Assembly (NCBI GenBank): GCA_947447975.1
Contig: CANFLU010000018.1
Coordinates: forward strand, 1-52,332
Direction of reading: 5' to 3'
Length of the DNA: 52,332 nucleotides
Origin: Comamonadaceae bacterium
Lineage (GTDB): Bacteria > Pseudomonadota > Gammaproteobacteria > Burkholderiales > Burkholderiaceae_C
Shown here: positions 7,369 to 15,796 of the stretch, piece by piece
How the letters are laid out: each line of letters begins with the position of its first letter
Position numbering within the stretch: position 1 is the stretch's first letter
Position numbers and translations under genes: made by a program
Notes under the pieces: generated by a model
What the model saw: only the letters and a program-made list of their open reading frames with translations
The model's database searches: none
Told to the model about the DNA's origin: nothing

Positions 7369-8835
7369 TCACGCATGTGCTCCAGCATTTACCTGACCGA
7401 ACAATTCAATAAACCTTTGTGCCTCGACCTGCGAGCGGCCGGTTTCGCGCGCATCGCGCTCTGCCTGATCGCGCATGCGCTTGGCGGCAGAAATACGTAC
7501 CAACACCGGCTGCTGCTCCAGCAGTTCTTCCATGATTCGCTGGGCCTCAGGCTCCCAGGGCAGCAGCGAGTCATCGATGGCGCGGCTGGGGCTCGCTTCA
7601 ATCTTGTCCAGCTCGGTGCCCAAGGGCAAGATGTGGAACAAGGCGTCAAACAAAGCATTGCAAAACTCTTGAATGATGTAGGTGGCGCCGGCATAGCCCA
7701 TAAATGGCGTACCCGTATGGCGACGGATGATGGGCAGCGGAAAACTAGCCGGGATAAAGCTGGTTTTCATCATGCCGCCGCCCCCGCATTCCGCCAGGTA
7801 GATGCGTTCGTTGTAGCTGCCGTAGAGCACCAGCGGTGTTTTTTCGGTCACCAGTTTGCGCACCTCGGCGTTATCCGTTTTCGCCCCAGCTAAACGGGAG
7901 ACTGCAAAGTTGCAGGGCAGACCCATTTCATCTTCCAGGAAGTGGCGGATACCGCGCGTATAGGTTTCGTTGGCCACTACGCCAAAGTTGGCGGTGCCAA
8001 AAAAGTCTTGTGTCACCGAGCGCCACAAGTCCCAGATCGGCTTGATGGTGCTGTGCTTTTCGCGTTCGATAAAAGGCTCTGGGTCCAGACCCAGCAACTC
8101 GCCCAGTTTGCGCAAAAACTTGGTGGTGCTGTGCAGGCCGATGGGCGCTTGCAGATAAGGCCGCTCTAGCGCCTCGCACAGCATGCGGCCAAATTCGCGG
8201 TACATGCAAATATTGACATCGGCTTCCACCAGGCGCGACACGTCCGCCAAATGGCTGCCCAGTGGGAACACCATGTTCACCTCGGCACCTATGCCTTGCA
8301 CCAAGCGGCGAATCTCGGCCAGGTCGCTAGGGCAATTGAAAGTGCCGTAGCTCGGCCCGATGATGTTGACGCGCGGACGCTCACCAGCTTTGCGTTCGCG
8401 CTGGGGCACTTCGCGTAAGCCATATTGCTGCCACAACCAGAACATGGCGCGGTTGGCGCATTGCCACTGGTCTTCGTCAATCGTTCGCGGCAAAAAGCGC
8501 TGCAAATTCGTACCTTCGGGCGTGACGCCGCCGCCAATCATTTCGGCGATGGAGCCCGTCACCACCACAGCAGGAAGGTCCGGGTCCAGTGCCGCGTGGG
8601 CGCGGCGCATCGCGCCTTCGGTGCCTTCGCGCCCGAGTTGCTCTTCGGCCAGGCCGGTTACCACGATGGGCAGTTCGTGCGGTGGCAGCGCGTCGGTGTA
8701 ATGCAGCACCGAAGTCACTGGCAGGTTTTCGCAACCCACCGGACCGTCAATCACCACCTGCAAGCCTTTGATGGCGGTGAACACATACACCGCTCCCCAG
8801 TAGCCACCGGCACGGTCGTGGTCCAGCACTAGCAT
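7369..8835 (-). CDS. bchZ: Chlorophyllide a reductase subunit Z
   Basis: With BchY forms the catalytic, nitrogenase-like MN component of chlorophyllide a oxidoreductase, which reduces ring B to give the bacteriochlorin ring. Diagnostic blocks are [40 protein letters not shown] and [21 protein letters not shown]. The ATG at 8835 has an excellent Shine-Dalgarno (GGAGGG, 6-nt spacer) and begins directly with the conserved [11 protein letters not shown], giving 488 residues. An upstream GTG at 8889 is less likely. Follows bchY by 76 nt. Confidence 0.96.
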   Translation of the reverse strand: MLVLDHDRAGGYWGAVYVFTAIKGLQVVIDGPVGCENLPVTSVLHYTDALPPHELPIVVTGLAEEQLGREGTEGAMRRAHAALDPDLPAVVVTGSIAEMIGGGVTPEGTNLQRFLPRTIDEDQWQCANRAMFWLWQQYGLREVPQRERKAGERPRVNIIGPSYGTFNCPSDLAEIRRLVQGIGAEVNMVFPLGSHLADVSRLVEADVNICMYREFGRMLCEALERPYLQAPIGLHSTTKFLRKLGELLGLDPEPFIEREKHSTIKPIWDLWRSVTQDFFGTANFGVVANETYTRGIRHFLEDEMGLPCNFAVSRLAGAKTDNAEVRKLVTEKTPLVLYGSYNERIYLAECGGGGMMKTSFIPASFPLPIIRRHTGTPFMGYAGATYIIQEFCNALFDALFHILPLGTELDKIEASPSRAIDDSLLPWEPEAQRIMEELLEQQPVLVRISAAKRMRDQAERDARETGRSQVEAQRFIELFGQVNAGAHA

Positions 8836-8911
8836 GGCAGGCCCTCCGAGCTTGGGGCGCGCGCTGCGTTCTTTGTGGCAATAGCCCACTGCAAGCGCAT
8901 GCAGGACTGGC

Positions 8912-10474
8912 TCATATCATGGCCTCCGCTTTACGCTTCTTGGCCTGCTTTTCCAGCAAGCGACGCGTCTCGGCTTTGAATTCAGGCCGGTCTTGCGGCA
9001 CGCCTTGGGCGCTTTCCCAGACACCCGTGGCATGGCCGGTACCGGCCTCGCCAAAAAAGGCTTTCATTTCATCAAAACGCGACTTGTTGCCAATGGCTGC
9101 GTTGATCACCTGCGCCAGCGAACCTGCACCTGCCGGGCCCATCAGTGGACGCGCGGAAATCAGGTTGGTGAAGTACAGACCGGGAATGCTCAGCTCTTTA
9201 GCCGCTTGCACTACCGGGGTGGTGCCAATGGCCAGATCGGGTTTCCACTCATGCATGGCGGCCAGGTCTTGTTCTAGTGAAGCGCGGTACTGCACATGCA
9301 CGCCGTGGGCCTCTAACCACTGGCAATCGGGCTCGCTCCAGACCGTGCGCGGGCAAGCGGTGCCCACATAGCGCAAGTCGGCGCCGCTTTCCACCAACAA
9401 ACGCGCCACCAGCAGTTCCGAGCCCTCGTAGCCGCTGAGCGTGATGCGCCCGTTGATCGGCATGCGGGCTAGACCAGCTTTGATGGCCGGCAGCATGATG
9501 TTTTTCACCATGTCGATTTGCGCTTGCGGCACATTGGCTGCATGGCCAATAGCTTGCAACCAGGCTTCGGTGCCGTCATGGCCTACCGGTGCAGAGCCGA
9601 CGATGGGCCGGCCAGCGGCTTCAAACTCGCGGATGCTGGCGGTGTAAAAGGGGTGAATCGCACCGACCGCAGCGCAGTCCAGCGCGGCATAGAGCTCGCG
9701 CCATTCACGGGTTGGCACGACCGGTCCGGCAGCCAAGCCCATGGGCTCGAGCATGCGGCCAATGATCACCGGATCCGCCGGGAACATTTCGCCCACCAAA
9801 GTGATCGTGGGTTTGTCCGAGCGACCCGTGCGCGGGGCCTGCACCGGGCCGGCCAGCGCTTCTTCGCGCGCAAATTTCAGCATGGCACCGGCCAGCACGT
9901 CTTTGGCCTCGGCATGGGTGGGAACACCAAAGCCGGGTACGTCAATGCCGATGATGCGTACGCCGTTGATGTCTTTGGGCAGCAATTGCAGCGGCACGCC
10001 ACTGGCCGTGGGCACGCACAAATTGATGATGACGATCGCGTCGTATTTGGCGGGGTCTGCTTCTTGGTATACCGCTTCGCGAATGTCTTCAAACAGCTTG
10101 CCAGTGACTAGCGATTCGGAGTTAAAAGGCACATAGCCCACGCTGCGTTTAGCACCGTAAAAATGCGAGGTAAAGGTCAGGCCATACACGCAGCAGGCCG
10201 AGCCCGAAAGAATAGTGGCGGTGCGCCGCATACGCAGGCCTACCCGCAGGGAACCGAAGGCCGGACACATGCTTTGGGGCTGGTCGTGCGGCCCGGCTTT
10301 TGGGTCTACGGGGTAGTCTTTGGCGTACTGGGCTAGCACTTCGGATTTGCCCGAAGCTTTGGCCGCAGCCAGCATTTTTTCGCCGCCCGCGTGGCAGCCC
10401 ATGCCGTCGCCTTCAATGGCGGTGCTCACGCCCGCGGGCGCTCTTGCATTGACGATGGGAATGGTTTTGCTCAT
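8912..10474 (-). CDS. bchY: Chlorophyllide a reductase subunit Y
   Basis: Second subunit of the MN component; together with BchZ it binds the [4Fe-4S] cluster and chlorophyllide. The 520-residue protein carries conserved Cys segments [16 protein letters not shown] and [11 protein letters not shown], and the NifD/NifE-like block [23 protein letters not shown]. Start ATG at 10474, 20 nt after the bchX stop. Length and order (X-Y-Z) are as in other purple bacteria. Confidence 0.96.
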   Translation of the reverse strand: MSKTIPIVNARAPAGVSTAIEGDGMGCHAGGEKMLAAAKASGKSEVLAQYAKDYPVDPKAGPHDQPQSMCPAFGSLRVGLRMRRTATILSGSACCVYGLTFTSHFYGAKRSVGYVPFNSESLVTGKLFEDIREAVYQEADPAKYDAIVIINLCVPTASGVPLQLLPKDINGVRIIGIDVPGFGVPTHAEAKDVLAGAMLKFAREEALAGPVQAPRTGRSDKPTITLVGEMFPADPVIIGRMLEPMGLAAGPVVPTREWRELYAALDCAAVGAIHPFYTASIREFEAAGRPIVGSAPVGHDGTEAWLQAIGHAANVPQAQIDMVKNIMLPAIKAGLARMPINGRITLSGYEGSELLVARLLVESGADLRYVGTACPRTVWSEPDCQWLEAHGVHVQYRASLEQDLAAMHEWKPDLAIGTTPVVQAAKELSIPGLYFTNLISARPLMGPAGAGSLAQVINAAIGNKSRFDEMKAFFGEAGTGHATGVWESAQGVPQDRPEFKAETRRLLEKQAKKRKAEAMI

Positions 10475-10494
10475 GAATCAGTGCCGCCGGACGT

Positions 10495-11508
10495 TCAAAC
10501 TTCGTCGTACACGACTTCAAGCGTCGGCTTGGTGTTTTCGGTCCGTCCGCACATGTCAAATTGGGTAGCCGGTTCGAGTACGACATCGCGGCCCACGGCC
10601 GAGGCTGCGAACAGGCTCAGCAACTGGTCTTGGGTCAGTGGCTTGGGGCGCACCGGCTCCGAGGTGCCCACGTTTTCTGCCAATTCGGCAAACATCGGGC
10701 CCCAGACCGAGTCGGGCCGGCCGATGATTTCGTAGCTGGCGCTCTTTCTGCGAATGTCTTCATTGGCCGGAATGGTGGACAGCACCGGGATACCCACTTG
10801 CGTTGCAAACTGCGCAGCTTCACCGGTGCCGTCGTCGCGGTTGATGACCATGCCAGCCACGCCCACATTGCCGCCGAGCTTGCGGAAATACTCCACCGCC
10901 GAACACACATTGTTTGCGACGTACAGCGACTGCAAATCATTACTGGCCACCACGATTACTTTTTGGCACATATCGCGGGCAATCGGCAGGCCGAAACCGC
11001 CGCACACCACATCGCCCAAAAAGTCGAGCAGCACATAGTCAAAGCCCCACTCGTGAAAGCCGAGTTTTTCTAAGAGCTCAAAACCGTGGATGATGCCGCG
11101 TCCGCCGCAGCCACGCCCCACTTCAGGACCACCCAATTCCATGGCATACACGCCATCGCGCTTAAAACACACATCGCCAATGGCGACGGCTTCACCCGCC
11201 AGTTTTTTCTTGGACGAGGTTTCGATGATGGTGGGGCAAGCGCGTCCACCAAACAACAAACTTGTGGTGTCACTTTTTGGATCGCAACCGATGAGCAATA
11301 CTTTTTTGCCCTGCTGCGCCATCATGTAGCTGAGGTTGGCCAAGGTAAAGCTTTTGCCAATACCGCCCTTGCCGTAGATGGCAATGATCTGGGTTTCTTT
11401 GGTCGCTTCTTTGGTGCTGACCGGCGCGGGCTCTATTGCGGCTTCGGCGCGCAAAATATCGCGCATGAAATTTACCGGGGCCACCGCAGGAATCGTGCTT
11501 GCGCTCAT
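10495..11508 (-). CDS. bchX: Chlorophyllide a reductase iron protein subunit X
   Basis: NifH-like ATPase that delivers electrons to BchYZ. The 337-residue protein has a P-loop YGKGGIGKSFTLANLS (Gly46-Ser53 core) and two Cys segments for the bridging [4Fe-4S] cluster, GRGCGGRGI and GDVVCGGFG. The ATG at 11508 overlaps the bchC stop as ATGA and has GGAG upstream, so it is preferred over a TTG five codons earlier. Confidence 0.96.
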   Translation of the reverse strand: MSASTIPAVAPVNFMRDILRAEAAIEPAPVSTKEATKETQIIAIYGKGGIGKSFTLANLSYMMAQQGKKVLLIGCDPKSDTTSLLFGGRACPTIIETSSKKKLAGEAVAIGDVCFKRDGVYAMELGGPEVGRGCGGRGIIHGFELLEKLGFHEWGFDYVLLDFLGDVVCGGFGLPIARDMCQKVIVVASNDLQSLYVANNVCSAVEYFRKLGGNVGVAGMVINRDDGTGEAAQFATQVGIPVLSTIPANEDIRRKSASYEIIGRPDSVWGPMFAELAENVGTSEPVRPKPLTQDQLLSLFAASAVGRDVVLEPATQFDMCGRTENTKPTLEVVYDEV

Positions 11509-12443
11509 GCTATTTGTCTCCAATCAAGAACCATCTTCAAACAATCGGCATCGCCAAAGGCGGTACGGTAGGCGGCATCGGCCTGTGTTGCTTCGTGTTG
11601 GTGGGTAATCAAACCATCGAGTGACAAGCGGCCCTCGCCCGCTAGTGCGATCACCGTGGCCAAGTCCGGTGGCGCCCATTGCGCTGCGATACGGATACGC
11701 GCCTCACGCATAAAGGCGGGGGGAAATACAAAAGACAGTGGCGCGTCATAAAAGCCTGCCAGCACCACTTCGCCACCGGGGGCCAGGCGGCTGATCAGGT
11801 CGTCGAGCAAGGAGCTCACGCCGCTGACATCACAAATGCATTGGTAATTGCGCCGCGTGTCGTTGGACGGGTCCATCACCTCGTAGCCCACTGCGCCGCC
11901 GCGCCGTGCCGGGTTGGTGTCCCAAACCACAGGGGTGTGGCCTGCCAATACGGCCAGACGCGCGATCATGCGGCCCAGCACGCCGTGGCCGACGATCAAA
12001 TCCGGCTGCCGCAGCCCCGGTGCGCTGTGTGCGTGGTAAGCGGTAGCTGCCAGCGCAAACAAGATGCCTTGCTCGCCCAAAGACTCTTCCATGGGCATGG
12101 CGCGCGCAGAGGGCACCATCAGGCGCGAGGCCGAGCCGCCAAACAAATTGCGTGCGTCGGTAAAGCATTGCGAGCCGGGCAAATACACCCGTGTGCCCAC
12201 GGCTAGCGTGGCCTGGTCCCCAGCGGCCACCACGCGGCCCACGGTTTCATAGCCGGGCACCAGCGGATAGCCCATGCCGGGGAAGGCAGGCATGGTGCCT
12301 TCCCACAACAAGCGTTCGGTGCCGGTACTGATGCCGCTGTATTCCACCTTGACTAGCACGTCCGCCGCGCCCATTGCAGGCAGCGTCAGCCCGCTCAAAG
12401 CCAGGGCCTTGGGCTGTTGGAAAACAATCGCGTTAGCTTGCAT
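11505..12443 (-). CDS. bchC: 3-hydroxyethyl bacteriochlorophyllide a dehydrogenase
   Basis: Oxidises the C3 hydroxyethyl group to the acetyl group of bacteriochlorophyll a. The 312-residue protein belongs to the medium-chain dehydrogenase fold: YSGISTGTERLLWEG near the N-terminus, PGYETVGRVVA, and a nucleotide-binding segment (VGHGVLGRMIARLAV). The ATG at 12443 has no Shine-Dalgarno; a PpsR-type site ends only 4 nt before it. It could be translated from a leaderless message or by coupling with crtF, whose stop is 31 nt upstream. First gene of bchCXYZ. Confidence 0.95.
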   Translation of the reverse strand: MQANAIVFQQPKALALSGLTLPAMGAADVLVKVEYSGISTGTERLLWEGTMPAFPGMGYPLVPGYETVGRVVAAGDQATLAVGTRVYLPGSQCFTDARNLFGGSASRLMVPSARAMPMEESLGEQGILFALAATAYHAHSAPGLRQPDLIVGHGVLGRMIARLAVLAGHTPVVWDTNPARRGGAVGYEVMDPSNDTRRNYQCICDVSGVSSLLDDLISRLAPGGEVVLAGFYDAPLSFVFPPAFMREARIRIAAQWAPPDLATVIALAGEGRLSLDGLITHQHEATQADAAYRTAFGDADCLKMVLDWRQIA

Positions 12444-12446
12444 GGG

Positions 12447-12490
12447 TGTATCGTTACATTGACATACGTAAATGTCAATGAATATTTACA
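12447..12490. promoter_or_regulatory. Tandem PpsR/CrtJ operator and promoter of bchC
   Basis: Two perfect TGT-N12-ACA sites lie at 12447-12464 and 12473-12490, separated by exactly 8 bp, the arrangement known for the Rhodobacter bchC operator bound by the redox-sensitive repressor PpsR/CrtJ. Their junction forms a perfect palindrome (ATTGACAT-N6-ATGTCAAT). On the minus strand a consensus -35 box TTGACA occupies 12478-12473; the matching -10 (about 12455-12450) is weak and would place the transcript start at or next to the bchC ATG. The second site overlaps the end of crtF. Confidence 0.88.
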
Positions 12491-13701
12491 GAAGATGGCG
12501 TTTTTAAGGGTAAACCCTGACATTTGCGGCCAATCAGGATCTGCGTTTGCAGAGGCATGGGGTTGGGAACAATCTCCAGGTGCGCAAAACCGGCCTCGGC
12601 CATCATGGCCATCAGCTCGCGTGGTGTGCGCAAGCGGCCTGCGCCCATGGCCAGCAGGTAGAAGTGGAAATAGGCATCGCCCTGCGGCGTCTCGCCCTGC
12701 TCTTGCGCCATGGGCTCGGACAGCAGCAAGGTGCCGCCTGGCGGCAGCGCCTCGTAAATCGCAGCCAGCAGGGTCCGTACATCGGCGTCCGGATGGTCAT
12801 GGGCCACGCGGATCAAGGTCACCAGGTCCGCGCCCCGGGGCAGCGGGTCTTTCAGGAAACTGCCCGGATGGGCTTGGCTGCGCGACTCCAAGCCCTGGCG
12901 CGCGAAATTGGCCCGCGCCAGCGCCGCGACTTCTGGAAGGTCAAACAATTTCACCTGCAGGTGCGTGGCATGCAGCGCCAAGCGCGACATAAACGTGCCC
13001 TGGCCGCCGCCCACGTCCAACACACAGCGATGGTCGTCAAAGCGGTAGCTGGCCAAGATCTCATCCACCACAAAGGGTTGTGAGGCCGACATCAAATTGG
13101 AATAGCGCGCGTATTTCTCGGCCTGCGCCAGCGCGGCCTGGGCCGCTTGCGCAGCTTGTGCTTCTTCGTCCAGCGTGTAAGGCCAGTACTGGGCCATAGC
13201 GCCGGGCTGTCCCGGCCCTTGCAGCATGGCCACCGGGTCTTGCATGTCCTGGTACAGCACCGCGTGGTGTTCGATCATGGCGCGAATGCCGGCGTGGCCG
13301 GCCACCGGCGCACCCAAGGGCCCTAGGCCATAGCGGCCCTGGCTACGCAGATTGAGCAGGCCTAGCGCGAGCGCTGACTGCAAGAGGCGCTGTAAGCCCG
13401 CAGCGGGCAAATGCGTCCATTGGGCCAACTCGTCCAAGCTGCGTGGCCGCTCGGCCACGGCTTCGAGTATGCGCAAGCGCACGCAAGCCAGCAGCACTTG
13501 CGAATAAACAAAACCGGCCATCAAGTCAAACACCTGGCGCGCGCGGCGGCGGGTGATCCAGCGCGTCAGCGGATTGGACACACTCCAGCGGTAAAGGGCG
13601 TCGCTGGTTAAGCAGCGGTCCATCAGCGCCCCGATGCGGTCACTCCAGGGCGATGTGCGTCCGTGGGCTTGCGGCAGCGAGGCCAGGTCCAATGTTTTCA
13701 T
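12475..13701 (-). CDS. crtF: Hydroxyneurosporene O-methyltransferase CrtF
   Basis: Transfers a methyl group from S-adenosylmethionine to the 1-hydroxyl of acyclic carotenoids, producing the methoxy group of spheroidene. The 408-residue protein has an N-terminal dimerisation/winged-helix part (RRARQVFDLMAGFVYSQ.LLACVRL, residues ~52-76) and a SAM-binding motif VLDVGGGQGTF near residue 228, followed by FDLPEV. Start ATG at 13701, 43 nt after crtE. Its 3' end carries the second bchC operator site. Confidence 0.94.
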   Translation of the reverse strand: MKTLDLASLPQAHGRTSPWSDRIGALMDRCLTSDALYRWSVSNPLTRWITRRRARQVFDLMAGFVYSQVLLACVRLRILEAVAERPRSLDELAQWTHLPAAGLQRLLQSALALGLLNLRSQGRYGLGPLGAPVAGHAGIRAMIEHHAVLYQDMQDPVAMLQGPGQPGAMAQYWPYTLDEEAQAAQAAQAALAQAEKYARYSNLMSASQPFVVDEILASYRFDDHRCVLDVGGGQGTFMSRLALHATHLQVKLFDLPEVAALARANFARQGLESRSQAHPGSFLKDPLPRGADLVTLIRVAHDHPDADVRTLLAAIYEALPPGGTLLLSEPMAQEQGETPQGDAYFHFYLLAMGAGRLRTPRELMAMMAEAGFAHLEIVPNPMPLQTQILIGRKCQGLPLKTPSSVNIH

Positions 13702-13744
13702 GCTGGGGTGTTCCTAAAAAGCGTGGTGCAGCGTGCCGGGGTGT

Positions 13745-14641
13745 TCAGGCGCCCACGGCTTGCGTGGCGGCTTGGCGGTAGGCGTTGCAGGCGGCGCGCG
13801 GCACCAAACGCTCGGACTCCTGCCACACCAGGTCGCGCATGGCCTGCGCAGCGGGGCCTTCAGGAATCGAGTCGGCAGCGGCTTGAATCAGGGACTCGAA
13901 GTGTTCGATAGCGCCTGACAAGCCCAGATTGGCAATCGCATTAGGCCGCGCGTGCTGTGCGTCCTGACCTACCGGTTTACCCAGCAAATCGGCCTGGCCC
14001 ATCACATCGCGGATATCGTCGGCCACTTGGTAGGCTTCGCCCAGGCAGTCGCCCAGGGCTTGCCACTGGGTCGGGTCGGCCCCGGCGCTCAGCGCCCCGG
14101 CGCAAGTAGCGGCGACAAACAAGGCGCCGGTCTTGGCGCGCTGGTATTGCATCAGCGAAACGCGTGACTCCGACTCCCAGGCCTGCCCGGCCACGATACC
14201 CCCGGGCATGCCCACGCCCCCGGCAATAATTTTTAACAGCGCGGGCAATCGCTCGGGCGACTTGCCAGCGGCACCGGCCAAGGTCTGGAAGGCCAGCACG
14301 ATCAGCGCATCGCCAGCCAGTACGGCCAAGGGTTGGCCAAAAGCCCAGTGCACCGAAGCGCGGCCACGGCGGGTGGGGGCGTCGTCAAAACAAGGCAGGT
14401 CGTCATGCACCAGCGAGGCGCAGTGCAGCAATTCGATGGCAACAGCGGCGGCATCGCTCAGCGCTGGATCGTCCTGGCCGCAAGCCTGGGCGACGGCCAG
14501 ACATAGCTGCGGACGGATGCGCGCACCGCCAGGAAACACGGCGTGGCGCACGGCAGATGCCAGCTTGGGCGGGCAGCTGGCATCCTCTGCCGCTGCCAGT
14601 GCCATGGCCAAAGATTGCTCGATACGGTTAATCGCCTTCAT
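13745..14641 (-). CDS. crtE: Geranylgeranyl diphosphate synthase CrtE
   Basis: Makes the C20 precursor for carotenoids and for the bacteriochlorophyll tail. The 298-residue protein shows both aspartate-rich motifs of prenyltransferases: HDDLPCFDD (first, DDxxxxD type) and ADDIRD (second), with GRASVHWAFGQPLAVLAGDAL between. The ATG at 14641 is preceded by AAGGAG at 6 nt; a TTG 15 codons upstream lies in a palindromic operator and is rejected. It has a clear promoter with a PpsR-type site and starts the crtEF-bchCXYZ-puf superoperon. Confidence 0.95.
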   Translation of the reverse strand: MKAINRIEQSLAMALAAAEDASCPPKLASAVRHAVFPGGARIRPQLCLAVAQACGQDDPALSDAAAVAIELLHCASLVHDDLPCFDDAPTRRGRASVHWAFGQPLAVLAGDALIVLAFQTLAGAAGKSPERLPALLKIIAGGVGMPGGIVAGQAWESESRVSLMQYQRAKTGALFVAATCAGALSAGADPTQWQALGDCLGEAYQVADDIRDVMGQADLLGKPVGQDAQHARPNAIANLGLSGAIEHFESLIQAAADSIPEGPAAQAMRDLVWQESERLVPRAACNAYRQAATQAVGA

Positions 14642-14677
14642 TGCCTGTCTCCTTGGGAGTTGCCGGGAAGTATTTCC

Positions 14678-14701
14678 AAGTGACAACTTGACTTGTCACT
14701 T
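14678..14701. promoter_or_regulatory. Perfect palindrome in the crtE leader
   Basis: AAGTGACAA-N6-TTGTCACTT is a perfect inverted repeat with 9-bp arms. Its core TGACA-N8-TGTCA is the same as at the centre of the bchC tandem operator and upstream of bchI. Here the outer PpsR half-sites are missing (AAG and TAA in place of TGT and ACA). It lies just downstream of the predicted crtE transcript start, where a bound protein could block elongation. Confidence 0.6.
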
Positions 14702-14706
14702 TTTGA

Positions 14707-14743
14707 TGTAAATCAATATAGACACTTACGGCGTCAATGTCAA
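14707..14743 (-). promoter_or_regulatory. crtE promoter with overlapping PpsR/CrtJ site
   Basis: On the minus strand a near-consensus housekeeping promoter is present: TTGACA (14743-14738), a 17-nt spacer, TATATT (14720-14715). A perfect TGT-N12-ACA site at 14707-14724 covers the -10 box, so PpsR binding should exclude RNA polymerase. A near-match TGT-N12-ACG at 14738-14755 covers the -35 box. Confidence 0.88.
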
Positions 14744-14775
14744 CGCGGGTTTACGCTATTTTTCGTTTTTGGGGA

Positions 14776-14822
14776 AAAATGACCCCAAGCCCTCACAGGG
14801 CTGTGCTGAGGGCTTAGGGGGT
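14776..14822 (-). terminator. Terminator after bchO
   Basis: On the minus strand CCCC-T-AAGCCCTCA and TGAGGGCTT-GGGG form a long GC-rich stem (about 13 pairs around one bulged base) with an 11-nt loop, followed by TCATTTTT. It lies about 55 nt after the bchO stop and separates bchIDO from the crtE promoter. Confidence 0.85.
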
Positions 14823-14877
14823 GATACGGGAAGCTGCCAGGCTGGTGCGCTGGCAGAGGGAAAGCCCAGGTGGGCGC

Positions 14878-15783
14878 TCAGTTCATGGCGCGCAAAATGC
14901 ACTGCGCCAAGGTGTCCGGTTGCTCCTCATGGGCGAGGTGGCCCAGACCAGGGAGCCGGCTCACGGGCGGCTGAGGCTGTCGCTTGAGTGACGCCGCCGC
15001 CCGCTCGGCCACTGAGGGCGGAACGATCAAGTCCTGTTCACCTGCGATTAGCGTCAGCGGTGTTTCTAGCGCTGGCAGCCGCATCCAAAAAGTGTGCAAG
15101 TCCCAATGCGCCATCATGGCCAGCGCGCCAGCGCCGTGGGCGGGTTGGGCAATCAGCTTTTGGTAGAGCGCGCGGCCCTGCGCATCTAGCGTGGAGCCGG
15201 TGCCGTCCAGCAGCCTTTGCAGCACCGCGGGTTGGGCCGCTTGCCAAGAAAAAAGCTCGGGCACCAAGGGCGCTTTGGCCAGCAGCTTGGCCATGGGCGA
15301 AAACAACTGCCCGGCCAAGCCATCGAGCGGCAGCAGCGCGCCATTGACAGAGACGATGTGCGCAGGCTGCACATGGCCGTCTAAAGACAGCATGCAGGCC
15401 ACCGCCGCCCCGGCCGAATGGCCCACGATGGTGTGCGGCCGGATGCCCATCTGTGCCAGCAATTCGGCCACCCCAGCGGCCATGCCCGGCAGCGAAAACA
15501 AGCGAGCGACATCCGCAGACGCCGGCATGGCGCTAAACGCATGGCCCGGAAAGTCCAGCGCCAGCACGCTGTGGCGCGCGCCCAACAGAGGAAATACATC
15601 GCGCCAAGAATGGGTGGAGGCGCCGGTGCCGTGCAGCAGCAGCACCGTGGGCGCATGCGCATCGGCGTGCGGCGCGTATTGCACATGCCAGCGCAGGCGC
15701 GGGGTTTGCACAAAGTGCGAGTACTGTCGCAGCGGCCAATCTTTTCCATCGCGTTCCCAGTCCAGGCCTTGGCGTGGGGGCAT
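14878..15783 (-). CDS. bchO: Alpha/beta hydrolase BchO, Mg chelatase-associated
   Basis: BchO accompanies magnesium chelatase genes in purple bacteria; its exact reaction is not settled. The 301-residue protein has an alpha/beta-hydrolase fold: oxyanion segment LLLHGTGASTHSWRD, nucleophile elbow VGHSAGAAVA with the catalytic Ser, and a C-terminal GLGHLAHEE His. The ATG at 15783 begins 13 nt after the bchD stop; the frame is open further upstream but only inside bchD. Shine-Dalgarno is weak, so coupling with bchD is likely. Confidence 0.92.
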   Translation of the reverse strand: MPPRQGLDWERDGKDWPLRQYSHFVQTPRLRWHVQYAPHADAHAPTVLLLHGTGASTHSWRDVFPLLGARHSVLALDFPGHAFSAMPASADVARLFSLPGMAAGVAELLAQMGIRPHTIVGHSAGAAVACMLSLDGHVQPAHIVSVNGALLPLDGLAGQLFSPMAKLLAKAPLVPELFSWQAAQPAVLQRLLDGTGSTLDAQGRALYQKLIAQPAHGAGALAMMAHWDLHTFWMRLPALETPLTLIAGEQDLIVPPSVAERAAASLKRQPQPPVSRLPGLGHLAHEEQPDTLAQCILRAMN

Positions 15784-15796
15784 AGCGCGCGCCAAT

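Noticed and set aside
7376..7393. TGT-N12-ACC resembling a PpsR site near the end of bchZ
   Set aside because: One base off the consensus, inside coding sequence, and without a partner site at 8 bp.
7336..7893. 185-codon open frame on the plus strand
   Set aside because: Antisense to the end of bchZ; conserved BchZ residues explain the open frame.
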